Part shown: piece after piece, positions 38,578-49,279 of the stretch
How positions within the stretch are numbered: the stretch's first letter is position 1
Layout of the letters: each line of letters opens with the position of its first letter
Source: Anarhynchus alexandrinus
Taxonomy: Eukaryota > Chordata > Aves > Charadriiformes > Charadriidae
Assembly (NCBI GenBank): GCA_008711295.1
Contig: VUYV01000062.1
Span: forward strand, 897,309 to 961,308
Length of the DNA stretch: 64,000 bases
Direction: 5' to 3'
Translations under genes and position numbers: made by a program
Notes under the pieces: model-generated
Database searches by the model: none
What the model was told of the DNA's origin: nothing
The model's input: only the letters and a program-made list of their open reading frames with translations

Positions 38578-38895
38578 TTTTAAAAAGATCTATAGGAGGT
38601 ATGAAACAATCTATTCTTTATATCAGTGAGAATTAAACAAGTAGTATTAGATTTATACTGCAACAAGGAAAATTCAGATTAGTTACTAGGAAAAAAAAAT
38701 CCCACTTTTAAATGTAATGATAGAGATGCATTGGAATAGATTGCCTGGAGAGATTTTGGATTCCCCATAATTGGACGTTTTAAAAAAGACAGTCTAGACA
38801 AACATCTGTCAAGATTGATATGTTTGATCTTGCCTTGGGACAGGGGATGGATGAAATGACCTCTTGAGGTCCCTTCCAGCCCTGTTATGAATCTA
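38578..38895 (+). mobile_element. Ancient CR1 relic, 3' segment, plus strand
   Basis: From AGATCTATAGGAGGTATGAA through TTTATACTGCAACAAGGAAA, TTGGAATAGATTGCCTGGAG and GACGTTTTAAAAAAGACAGT to TGACCTCTTGAGGTCCCTTCC with a weak TATGAATCTAT tail, this follows the CR1 order from the ORF2 C-terminus to the 3' end on the plus strand. The GACCTCTTGAGGTCCCTTCC 3' block is the form seen in older CR1 subfamilies. Heavily mutated; no frame survives. Confidence 0.7.
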
Positions 38896-39439
38896 TAAAA
38901 TAATATTTAAGCTCCCAGGGGAGAAAAGAACTATCTAAGTACAGAAAATCTGCTACAAATGACCTTTGATATTTTCATTGACAGAAATTTGGAAGTGGTC
39001 CCAGTGTATAGCTAGTAATGATGAGATAAAATTGTCCAAACTAAAATTAATCTGTAGTTTCTTCAATCAGAATCCTATATAAGCACATTTCTAGGTTAAC
39101 TCTGTATGCACTGTGACTTAAGTTAAGGCTTCTTGTAGGAAATAAAATTAAGATTCTGTGTTTGCAGAATGAGGGTCTTAATTTGAAAAGTTAAGTAACA
39201 TATTTGTTATCCCATTGCCACAGAATTGCTCCCGGTCTCTCCAGGACAAGCTTGTCGAGAGAGCATAGTGATAGACTTGACTCAGTCTGGAAAATGGTCT
39301 TCTGCAAATAAGCATGTGACTTGTTTGGGAGAAGATCAGTGTCCTTCATGTCTCCAGAGACAGCTGGAATTTGACTTTGGAAAGAGTTTGCTTATAAGGG
39401 TCTGCTCAATAAAGAAGCTCATTTCCATCTAGAGTTCTC

Positions 39440-39540
39440 TAGAGCAATGGTTTTCAACCTTTTGCAGTTTTAAGACCCTTTAAAAATTCCTTGGAAGACA
39501 GTGGCTCTAGAATAGTCATTGTAAGTTTGTTAACCAGAAG
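39440..39540 (+). mobile_element. hAT-like non-autonomous element end, uncertain
   Basis: GAGCAATGGTTTTCAACCTTTTGCAG...AAGACCC resembles the CAGTGGTTCTCAACCTTTT terminus shared by hAT-Charlie/MER5-type non-autonomous DNA transposons. The other terminus and an 8-bp target-site duplication are not found, so only one end is supported. Confidence 0.35.
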
Positions 39541-39784
39541 TCTGGTATTAGGGGAACTGCGGGGGGGAGCAGCCTGAGTTCACAGGTGTCTGCAGCACAG
39601 ATCAAAAACACCTGCTGGAGAGCTGTACTGTACGTGGAGGTGAAATTGTCTATAACTAGCCATAGGAAAAGAGCAACATCTTCTGACAACAACCTTAAAG
39701 GTACCATTTTATTTACCTTTCAGGTGAGTCTTCTATGGGAATTATTGTTGAAATATAAGGGCAAATAATAAAAATTAAGAGCTT

Positions 39785-39985
39785 TTATAGAATCACAAGA
39801 TATTTCAGGTCAGAAGAGACTCCTGGTGATCTCTAGTCCAACCTTCTGCTCAAAGCGGTGTTAGCTATGATGAAGTCAGACCAGGTTTCTCAAGGCTTTA
39901 CCCAGATGGGTCTTCAAAACCTCCAAGGACAAAGGACTGCACAACCTCCCTGGGTAACCTCTTCCACTGCTTGACTCTCCTCTTG
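39785..39985 (-). mobile_element. CR1 LINE 3' end fragment, minus strand
   Basis: Starts with TAGAATCACAAGATATTTCAG and AGAGACTCCTGGTGATCTCTAGTCCAACCTTCTGCTC (read in pieces), the reverse complement of the CR1 3' terminus. It continues through the ACAACCTCCCTGGGTAACCT and TTCCACTGCTTGACTCTCCTC blocks that encode the ORF2 C-terminus on the complement. The copy is only about 200 bp, strongly 5'-truncated, and more diverged than the 7-kb copy. Confidence 0.85.
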
Positions 39986-40124
39986 TTTTCGTGGGTCTTT
40001 ACCATGTTTAGACCCCCTCACCCTTTCAAAGGTGTGGGAAGATTTTTTTTCTTAGTAGTGACAGTGTCTATGCAACACCAAAAACTGACCTTTTCAATAT
40101 ACTTTGGAAACATTAATCTTTGTT

Positions 40125-40243
40125 CACAAATGGTTGTGACTTTAGTCTTTCAACTGCCTTACCCTCGTCTGTAAAAAGAAATGATAATGCTTACTTGCCT
40201 TTGAGTGGCTGAGATCCTTTGGTGAAAACTGTATGTTAATTAA
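40125..40243 (+). mobile_element. MIR/L2-tail-like relic, plus strand
   Basis: CAACTGCCTTACCCTCGTCTGTAAAAAGAAATGATAATGCTTACTTGCCT (read in pieces) matches the MIR downstream part (CTCATCTGTAAAATGGG...AATAATACCTACCT). It is followed by TGAGATCCTTTGGTGAAAACTGTATG, parallel to the GAGATCCTTGGATGAAAGG tail shared with LINE2-related elements. Order and spacing agree with a plus-strand copy. Confidence 0.6.
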
Positions 40244-41949
40244 GATGTTTCTCCTAGAAATAAGGATATTTTAGTCTTGCATAAACAAAAAAAAAATCCT
40301 ATCCCTTTTTACATTTGAAATATTCAAAACTGACAAAGTATTAGCTCAAGGACTAATTTGATAAGAAAATGCAACTACCATTATCTCTGACTGAATTAAA
40401 GGACATCGAGACTATCAAAAAGATTAATCTACTATGTTGAAAAAAGCCTTATACATTCATCCCATTGAAAAGAATTGTGCTATTGATTTCATTGCTTTCA
40501 GATAAGTTGGTTCTGGAAATACAATTAGGTATCAGGATGCAGGGAAAAAAATAGCTTATTTTGTATCATCAAAATGGAAAAACAACAAAGAATTGAGTAC
40601 ACTCCCCATACATGTGAAAAGCTTTCTCTAAACAACTAAATTAATTCATCTTTGCAAGAAAGCAACAGAGATAAATAGTTTCTCTATCTTCAAAGAAGAC
40701 AACTTTGCAATAACTAATATTCTTGAAAGAAAATTGATTAGAATTCTTTTTCAAAGAGTATAATATAATTTTGGAGAATATTCCTTTTTCTGAGTCATTT
40801 ACATAAAATATTAATTTTAAGCAAATTAATAAGAGAATCTCTCTTAAATTCTGATTCAATGTTCTTATCACTTAATAGTTTAAATGAAGATGCTATGAAT
40901 AAACACATGCAAATCATACACATGCTGTGGAGCAGCAAAACAGTTATAGAAATGGTATAGTGAGGGAAGCGTAGTATAAAGTAGATCTCTAGCCCAGTAC
41001 AAGTGTAAGATCATGCCTGATGCACAAATCTGCTTTGTATGCTATTCTTGCAACTGTATGGTATCACAGAAAAACACAAAATGCAAAATTTAGTAGACGT
41101 CAACCTGCTGAGCTTTGTCCACGTATCCACCATTCATAACAAAAGGAGCTTTGCTGTTTAAGAATCAAGCCTGAAAAATAGCAAGAAAGGAAACCTGTCA
41201 TATATTATAGCTCACTTGGTAGATATGAGGACAAGCTATTCTAAGGAGCTCTTCATTTTGTCTAGGAATCAAAATCTCTCACTGACGGTGATTAAGGCTT
41301 TGAACTGCAGACATACATGGCCTGATGAGTGACTTCTCCAAACTGTTCAGGTTGTGTTACAGGTATTTTCAGGTTTGGAAGAATTCTTCTAATTTGTTGT
41401 AAATAGCTTGACTGAACTTGCATCTTCCTATAAGGAATAGTGGGAGAAATGTCCTGTTTGCTGCCAATTCAGCTCTGGCAGGGTGCTCACTGCTGCACAA
41501 ATGGTAAAGGACATTTGACCTTATTTATTCATTGGCAACATTTTGAAGCAAAACTGTAAACCCCCTTGGGACACTTGACAGGGTTTTTCCATCACATAAA
41601 CCATGTTCTGAAAGAAGCAAAATGTTTTCTTGCCAGCTGAAACAGCTGTAATATGTTGCTCTCAATTTGTTGTGCCCTAATTCTTCTGCTTAAACCATGT
41701 AAAATTTGCTACCTTTGGTAGTAGTCTCACCTAGCTCTTTAAAAATAGCTTAGAATATGACTTAACACGTTCATCTTCTCTGTCCTACTACTGCAGTTTA
41801 TATCCTCCTCTGGAATATATATGAGCTTTTAAATTATTTATGATAGGCAATGTTACTGAGAATAATATGAATCAAAATGGCAGACTTTGATAAATAAAAT
41901 TACTTTTTTTCTGTCTCTTAAGAATCACACAAATTCATGTTGTTTTGCT

Positions 41950-42015
41950 CGTTTTGCAAGTGAGGAGAGAGAGAGGTTAAACAACTCCTAAGGAGAACTC
42001 TATCAGAGCAGATAG
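41950..42015 (-). mobile_element. MIR/CORE-SINE-like relic, minus strand
   Basis: TTTTGCAAGTGAGGAGAGAG followed by AGAGGTTAAACAACTCCTAAGG and ATCAGAGCAG parallels the reversed MIR (TTTTACAGATGAGGAAACTGAGGCACAGAGAGGTTAAGTGACTTGCC, then a GCAGAGC block). It lies about 230 bp before the exon-like segment with a poly(A) signal. Confidence 0.55.
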
Positions 42016-42249
42016 TATATAGCGTCAACTAGACTGTGGCTTTGTGTACACTTAATTATGTGATTAACTTTATCACAATAAAATGAGGCATTTGTAAGCA
42101 TATTCAGTGCCCTTAAAGATTAAATCGTCTTTGATTTGGACTCTAGTGATAACTTGAACAATAATATGAAGTAAGAGAGGACAACCTGCAAGAATCCTCT
42201 CAATTTGCACTTGTCTTTCCCTCTCTGTTATTTTTCTCTATGTCCTCAG

Positions 42250-42420
42250 GCTAAGTGTGAGAAAATGGCCAGTCTTCAGAAGCTCCGAGAGCTTCTCCCC
42301 TGTGACAAACAGGCAAATCAATGGGGAAGCTCTCCTACATCTTGCAGTTCTTACACAATTATGTTTCTTAACTTCTTTGTGAATAAGCTTTGCAATAAAC
42401 AAATGTGTATGGTGTGTCCC
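42250..42420 (+). other. Terminal-exon-like segment with poly(A) signal
   Basis: A pyrimidine-rich run (TCTGTTATTTTTCTCTATG) ends in TCCTCAG. The following sequence is open in one plus-strand frame and runs to AATAAA at 42394-42399, followed within about 20 bases by a GT-rich element (TGTGTATGGTGTGT). That is the arrangement of a 3' terminal exon: acceptor, body, hexamer, GU-rich element. The open frame reads AKCEKMASLQKLRELLPCDK at its start, which I do not recognise, and runs past the hexamer to a stop at 42500. If transcribed it could equally be a long non-coding RNA end. Chance co-occurrence is possible. Confidence 0.25.
42394..42399 (+). promoter_or_regulatory. Candidate poly(A) signal AATAAA
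   Basis: Canonical hexamer followed by a GT-rich stretch at 42401-42416, the spacing seen at working cleavage sites. Many unassociated AATAAA hexamers also occur in this AT-rich window; only this one has both an acceptor-like site upstream and a GT-rich element downstream. Confidence 0.3.
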
Positions 42421-44391
42421 TGCTTTTTTTTATTCCACTCTGCTTCTCCAACAATCTGGAACCAGGGAGACTTATTTGTAGAATATAATAGGATAAATTA
42501 GTATCAAATATAACAGCGTCAATGAGTATCAATCAGCATTAGGAGACTGCAGATGAATGAGGCTGCTGATTAAGATAGTAAAGTCCATAGTTGATTTTAT
42601 GATTAACAGAAAAAGAGGTTCCAAGGACACAAGGAGTCTTTATTTCTTCTCTTTGCCTTGAAGTGAACTGTTGCTCCAGTCATGCATGATAGACAAAAGA
42701 ATGCCAAAACGCCCCTTATTCAGGATCTCTGTTCATCTGACAAAGGTTGGCACGTGTAGGGTTAGGATTTCCACCACTGACATTTCTAGGAGTATAAGAC
42801 ACAAGAGATAAGCTCCATGAGCTAAGACAGCTTTTGCAATCAAACCTTTTAGTTTGATGGATGCATGGCATTTAGGTCTATTGATCAGTGACACAATAAC
42901 AAGAAGAAAAGGCATTAAGATACTTTGTTGTCAAAGCTATAGAGGGGTTTCTTTTTTTTCCTTCTGGTAGCAATATTTAAGGGGAAAACTTCTACAATGT
43001 AATGGAGAAAATGCTTTTAAAGATAAAGCTTATTTAAAAAAACATTTGTGCTCCCAGTCTTCTCCAAGACAGAGAGTTTTAAAAACTTCTAAAACACTAG
43101 CAACCTGAAATGTCAATACTGAGTCAGGTTGAGGAAAAAGTCTGCTTCCTGACAGCACTTCATATTTGTTGCTGAAGAGCTGATGTGCTACCTGCATTTA
43201 GGAACACAAGCGTACTTGTTAGCTGGGGTAGACATTTTGGTCATTTGCCATAAATTCTGAAATATTGGTTACAAAGTTAACCCTGTAGCTGTTTAGACCC
43301 TAAGTATCAATTAGTGCACACTGAGATTTACATCTGGAGCATTTATTCTTTGTCACAGAGAATAGCCGAGCACTTGTTATACAGATGGTAGTGTTTTTCC
43401 TCTTAAACAAAGGATTACTTCTCTAGCGTGCACATACACTATAATCTCTATATGTACTGCTATATAGTTCTGCTTCCTGACAGAAATATCATTAAGGGTT
43501 TAAGTTGCATGATTATCATTCTCTTATCATTCCCAGTCAAAACCTGGGAAATGAGAGAGAGGAACAAAATGAGGGACATTTTAATGTGCTTTTTTCTATA
43601 CTTCACTCTTTATCTACTTTTTTTGCCAGCATAGGTGAGAGCAACCAAAATGAATGAAACTTCTTTCTTTCAATGGCCTAGAACACTGATGTTTTCTCCT
43701 CTCTTTATCAAGTTTGAAACATTTTATTCACTTTATATAGTGTGTGCAACAAGAAATGTTTATTATAGGACTATTATGTGTCATAGTACTTCATATTAAT
43801 AGCTAGTATACCTGCTGTATCTTAGAGCTGCATAGGTGTGACATTATAACTGTCCAAATGTTCACAATTTGGGATTTTCTTTTCTGTCTGTGGGTAATTT
43901 CTGTAATTTACTAAAACAAGTTATGTTCTTCTTATAACTTCAGGTGAATTAGAAAAAGATTAGATTACCATGTTCTGAGGTTTGCAGCAAACATAGTAAT
44001 GAAACTTGATATTGAAATACTCCTTGGAGAAGACTAGTTCTTTTGCTTAGTTTTAAAAAATAAATATTGAAGGAATGTTTTTGTATGTTGTAGCGACTGC
44101 AAGAAAATAGCTCCTAAAATAAGCATGCACATCTTTCACGTGCTCTGGAAATCTTGGCACTTCCCAGCTAAAATTAGAGTCCTGCTTTTTTTTTGTAATT
44201 TATTTACTTGTTTATGCTATTTTTAAAAAGAAAATTCAATGTCACTGTAAACCTAGGTGCCTTGGCAGAAAACAGAGGTTTGAGAACATCACAAGTATGA
44301 AAGAATAGCAGTCATTTCTCTTCCAGGCCCTCACTAAGTGTATCACGTCCTGTGTGTGGCACTCTCAGATGTCTATTCTGTAGAGAAAATG

Positions 44392-44430
44392 ACACACACA
44401 CACACGTGCATGTGTGTGTGTATATATATG
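44392..44430. repeat. 39-bp perfect alternating purine-pyrimidine tract
   Basis: An (AC)n run passes through CGTGCATG into (TG)n and then (TA)n without breaking purine-pyrimidine alternation. The CA and TG halves also make it a near-perfect palindrome around CGTGCATG. Sequences of this type can adopt Z-DNA or cruciform structure under negative supercoiling. Confidence 0.9.
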
Positions 44431-46218
44431 GTTTAACCTTAGTAGTGCTTCTACTCCTGACTCCTGAAATTTGAAATAAGCTCACCCTGGCCATCTTCAT
44501 GAGTAGCTCTCCCCCTGCCATCTCGTCTGCACTTGGAGGGTCACTGTAGTGCCTGAGAACACAGAATTGGGTCTGTCTTTTCTTTCAGGCAAAGGAAAAA
44601 AAAACCAAAAAACCAAAACAATCAAAAGGAATCCGGGACATTCCTATTTATATAAAATAAATTGAGCAAACCAAGATTTTGCTAAAGGTAGCAATTTGAA
44701 ATAGTTGTCTAATCACAGCACTTCAGCACTTGCACCTTTCACCCTCCACCCGCACCCATCCATCCACTGTCCTAGTACTTCATTGGAAGTGGGGTAGGTA
44801 TTGGGGAATCGGTGAGCCTGGCACAGAGACCCGGGGCAGCACAACTGCTGCTTATATTGGCACTGCATTGGCAAACCTGCATCGCTGCTGATTTGGTGGA
44901 GGCTTCTCAGGCTTCCCTGCAAAACCAGATGTGCATGCTGCCAGTCTCACAATCACATCCTGTGCAAGGATGGGGATGGCAGAAAAGCAAGATCCTTACA
45001 CAAGATTTCCATTTCTGGAGAAATGGTCTCTTAGAGCAACAGGCCCTTTCATTTTGACTGAAGTTTAGTTGTATTCCTAAACCAAAGTTTAGCACTGGAA
45101 AGATGAGGGTTACACATTTCCTTCCAGATGTATTCAACATAATTCTTGTGCTGTATACAGTACTGTAATAATGTTTATTGATTGTGTGTGGGAAAAAAAT
45201 ACGAACAATTCAGTGGTAGGATAATTAATCATCTGCACAATATTCACTGGATTTGACTGTCGAGGAATAGAAGTCTCTGTTCCCTGTCTTTTGACCCTGG
45301 AGTTATATGTGGTCAAGAAATCAGTAGTAGTTTACTAATCAATAATTAAGATAAGGTAACTCAACAACTCAAGACATGAGAGAAACAGGTGTCAGTTTTT
45401 CTCATCATTAATCATAGTCCATTGTTTGATCGATGACATATAAGAAATGAGTGACATACAGAGTATAATTTCTGTACACCTAAGAGGTTATACACTTATT
45501 TGATTTAGAGTAAAGTTTCTTGAATGGGTTTGTTTGTTATCATAAAGAATATGAAATAAATAGCAACGTTCTTTGCTTTTTACTCCAGAACAGGTAATAG
45601 AAAAATCTTTAAATACGACTGCTGCAGGTCTGAAATACTGTACCTACATGAATATACAAACACACACATGAAACCATGGCAATGATGAATGCACAGCCTT
45701 GCACTACCTTGAAGCCCAGAAAAAGAAAAATGTACTTATTGAATCAAAAGATTACAGTGTTAGTGTGAGCTACACATAGGAATCAACTCCTGAAAAAGGA
45801 ATTTTTTACTATTACATAGTTCTGTTTTCCTTTGTCACCTAAAAGAATAAACTTTGGTTTATTGTAATTACATTTTCAATTGAAAATATACTGAAAAGTT
45901 TAAGGCCCCGTGCAACTTCCCTTTGAAGTAGATCATATAACGTGATAAATATGTTCGACTCATACACCAAACATAAAATGAGGCTAAGTTCTAATATTTA
46001 TTGTAATCCGTAAGTCATACTGTGTAATTATTTCACCACATAACTAAGGATAAATTTAATCATATGCACGTGCATACTAAATATATATATCCAACATGAC
46101 TTTACTCTTAGACTGCTCCACGTTAAATATACATCTTAATTACTGAGGGAAATACTGTCTTACTCCTTTTGAACAGTACCTTAACTTTCCACTATACAGT
46201 TTTCTGTCCTTCCATTAG

Positions 46219-46389
46219 CTCGTTTGATCATTTTCTTGTTAGTAGGCTGTGTTTGCCACAGTGCTGGCCCTTATGTGCCAAAGACAAGGGGATGCCTGTG
46301 TATTGCTTAAGGCAAGACTCTCAATTCACCTTGTTCAGGATCTCCACCTTTATCCTAGCTCATTTGGGGAATTTGCAGAAAAGATTCAG
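46219..46389 (+). other. Exon-like 171-nt segment
   Basis: A pyrimidine-rich stretch (TTTTCTGTCCTTCCATTAG) precedes the segment and a consensus GTAAGA donor follows CAG at its end. The 171 nt are open in one plus-strand frame (phase 2 at both ends) and would add 57 residues in frame. The peptide includes cysteine-containing SRLCLPQCWPLCAK and resembles nothing known to me. No neighbouring exon is identified. Confidence 0.2.
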
Positions 46390-49245
46390 GTAAGAAATGA
46401 ATGTACTGCTGACAGACTATAAATCTGCTAGTTGTGGAGAATAGCTTGCTTGTGTCCTGCTTTATGATAGGAACCTTATGCAAATAGAAAATAAGTTTTC
46501 TATTTTAAAATGCTTCATAGATTTCAAAGTATTATTTCTCTAGTTCATTGTTCATGTAACAAAACTCATGCAGAATTATGCAATCTTGCAGATGTTTATT
46601 CGCTGTGGAAAATAATTTCTTTGTGCATTCTCTGTATATGTGTGGGTATTCTTTAAGAAACGAATTCAAAATACAGTAACTCAGCATCTCACTTCTGAAC
46701 ATTTAGTGTTCCCTTCTGCACTCCCTTTGGAGCATATGGCTCCTGGAACAATAATGACTGTGTGTCTACAAATCACACAACAGAGGCAGAACTGTAAAGA
46801 GGTGCAGATGATGAAAAACTAGAATTCCCATTTTGCAATTCAGCCTGTGTCCTGTTTTCTCTTTTTATTTGACCTTGCTTGAATAATTAATGTGGGACTG
46901 GCAAGGAAATATTTAAGTAAACAAATTCAACATAATGCAATTATGGAAAAATCATTATTCAAACATAATATGTTTTCTATACAAAACATGGAATAATTGG
47001 CAATGCTGTGCTAACCTTAACTAATTGGTCATGATGTTGGGTTTGTGGACATTACTTCCTTCTGGTTTTTGGGGTGGGGTTTTTCATTTTTTATTTAAAT
47101 AATACAAAATCTCTCCAGTTGGCTGGGAAATTGTTGATGCTTCATTCTGTAGTTCCAAAGTAACCCAGAGATTACTAAGTGTGGGGCTGGATATTATTCT
47201 GTCATCTTCAGCTGGCTTGACAGAGTCTGATTGGCGTGAGGACCAGTAGACTTGTATTCTCATATCCAAAGAGCGCTGCTGAGAGAGCAGGGCAGGTACA
47301 GAGCCCACAGCAAAGATACCTTCTGGAGGAAAGCATATAAATGGTTGTTGCGAGAGCTATGCTATAAAAAGGCTGAGTGAAATATGGGATCACTAAAATG
47401 CATAACAAAACTCAGTGTGATTTCCATGCTGCCAGAATTTCATTCTAATTCAGCAGAAATTTCTAGAATGAGGGAAAAGGTCAGATAGACAAACCTGCGT
47501 ATACCATGAACATAATAGATTTTAACCAAAGCTTTCTTTTATTGATGTGATATTTCCAAAATTTTAATATGGACATAACTCTTGTCCTTGTACTGAGAAA
47601 ATCTCGTTTGAAATAAGATTTAGAAAGTGTTGATGCCTTTCTATAGCTAATCAGAAATTATTTCTGAACCTGTGGAAAATTAAGCTGAAAACTTTGTAAG
47701 ACAACTTTGAAATATTTCTAAATGAATGCCTAAAGTTGGAGGCAAAATTGTTACTTTAAGAGCAGCAGTCCTGATCTTCTGACATCAAATGGAAGTAACC
47801 AAGAAAACCCTTAAACACACATCGCTACAAGTCATTTTACCAGTTGGTCCTTCTAGCACACAGTATGAGACTAAATACTCAAGGAACAGATAGCTACCAG
47901 ATTAATTACATCTAAGATTTACTTTTCCATAAATGAATCTGTGATAAAGTCTGTCGTAAGAGTTCACTAAGATGAACCTGATGTTATTCAGAAGGTTACA
48001 GTTAGCTTAATATCAATGTTCCCTTTCCAATCAAAGAGAGAAAAACAGAAAATAAAAGTTTGTCTCTTGCTTTAAAATAGGTAAATTATTGTTATGGAAC
48101 ATGCTGCAGTGTTTTTAAATGTTAACTTCTTATCTTTTTCATACCTACAAATACTTAACAAAATTAAAATCAGCTTGAAAATCAGTCATTTGGGAGTACA
48201 ATAAAATACCACCACCTTTAGAGGAACTACAGGACTCCTGGGGTCTTAACAGAAAGTTATGGGACTATTCAGCATTTTTGCATCTTTCATGGACTAATTC
48301 AGATGTATCTGCACACAGAGGTTGTGTCAGTTCCATTGGGATTTGTCAGTTCATTTTGTAGTATTGCTGCAACAAACTCTAAGTTACAGTACAAGCTCTT
48401 CAAAGCATACAAGATTTTTCCTTGTGTGGTTCTTGCCATTATTTTGGAGTGAATGCTTCTGATCATAAACCCAAATGTTCCCATCAGGCATACAGTTATA
48501 AGTGAGTCTAAAATGATTCTTGCAAATGATTGCAAGAGCATGTCAGTTACTTGCCCATAGGAAAGTCAAAGTCCAATTGTTCCTGAGATGGAATCCAACA
48601 GAGCTGAAGGAATTGAAATGTTCAAAGTGAGATCTACAAATCCCCATTTCATTTTCATGAGTATTATGAAGGTTTCTTTGACTCTTACTGAAGTATTTCC
48701 TGAGAGTATTTTTTACTGTAGAACACTCTGTGGGTCTCATCTTCTCTGATGTACAGAGCATACTGAGAAGAACCAGTCTTCGTAAGTCTTAGACTGGTGT
48801 TTTGTATTTGTGTCTTACTAAACACTTGCCTTCCTACCAAAAAGAACACCACCACACCATATTAGTTACCCTTTTCCATAGGTGTTTATGCTGCCAGTTT
48901 CTCTCCTGTCTGTTCATAATTCCATTTTATGTAAAGGTAATGAGAAAATATGAAAGTAAACTTGAACATGTATTTCTAAAAATTATTGAATTCTTAAAAA
49001 TTATCCAAATCTTCTACTCAGCAGGTGGCTTCCAAACTTGCCTGTCTCTTCCTTGAGGTTTGCTTACTGAAGCCCTGCCAGAGTCAATTTGGGATCTTCC
49101 AGTAGGAGGCATTCACTTTTGTATGTGAAATACGAGGGACTTAGCGCTTCTCTTGCTTATGTTCTGCTAATTACCACCATTACACAGACACACACAAAAA
49201 AGGGTAAAATTATGGATTTGTAAAAGTACATCTTCCAAAAAAGTA

Positions 49246-49279
49246 GAGATAGTAGTGATGATAGTAGTGATGGTAGTGA
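49246..49279. repeat. GTAGTGAT-type short tandem repeat
   Basis: Degenerate repetition of GATAGTAGTGATG / GGTAGTGA units, about three copies. No associated feature. Confidence 0.7.

Noticed and set aside
44812..45057. Frame with a signal-peptide-like start (basic, then LLLILAL, then small residues)
   Set aside because: The frame starts at GTG, not ATG, and has no upstream Kozak-like ATG. The hydrophobic stretch is short and likely coincidental in a GC-richer patch.
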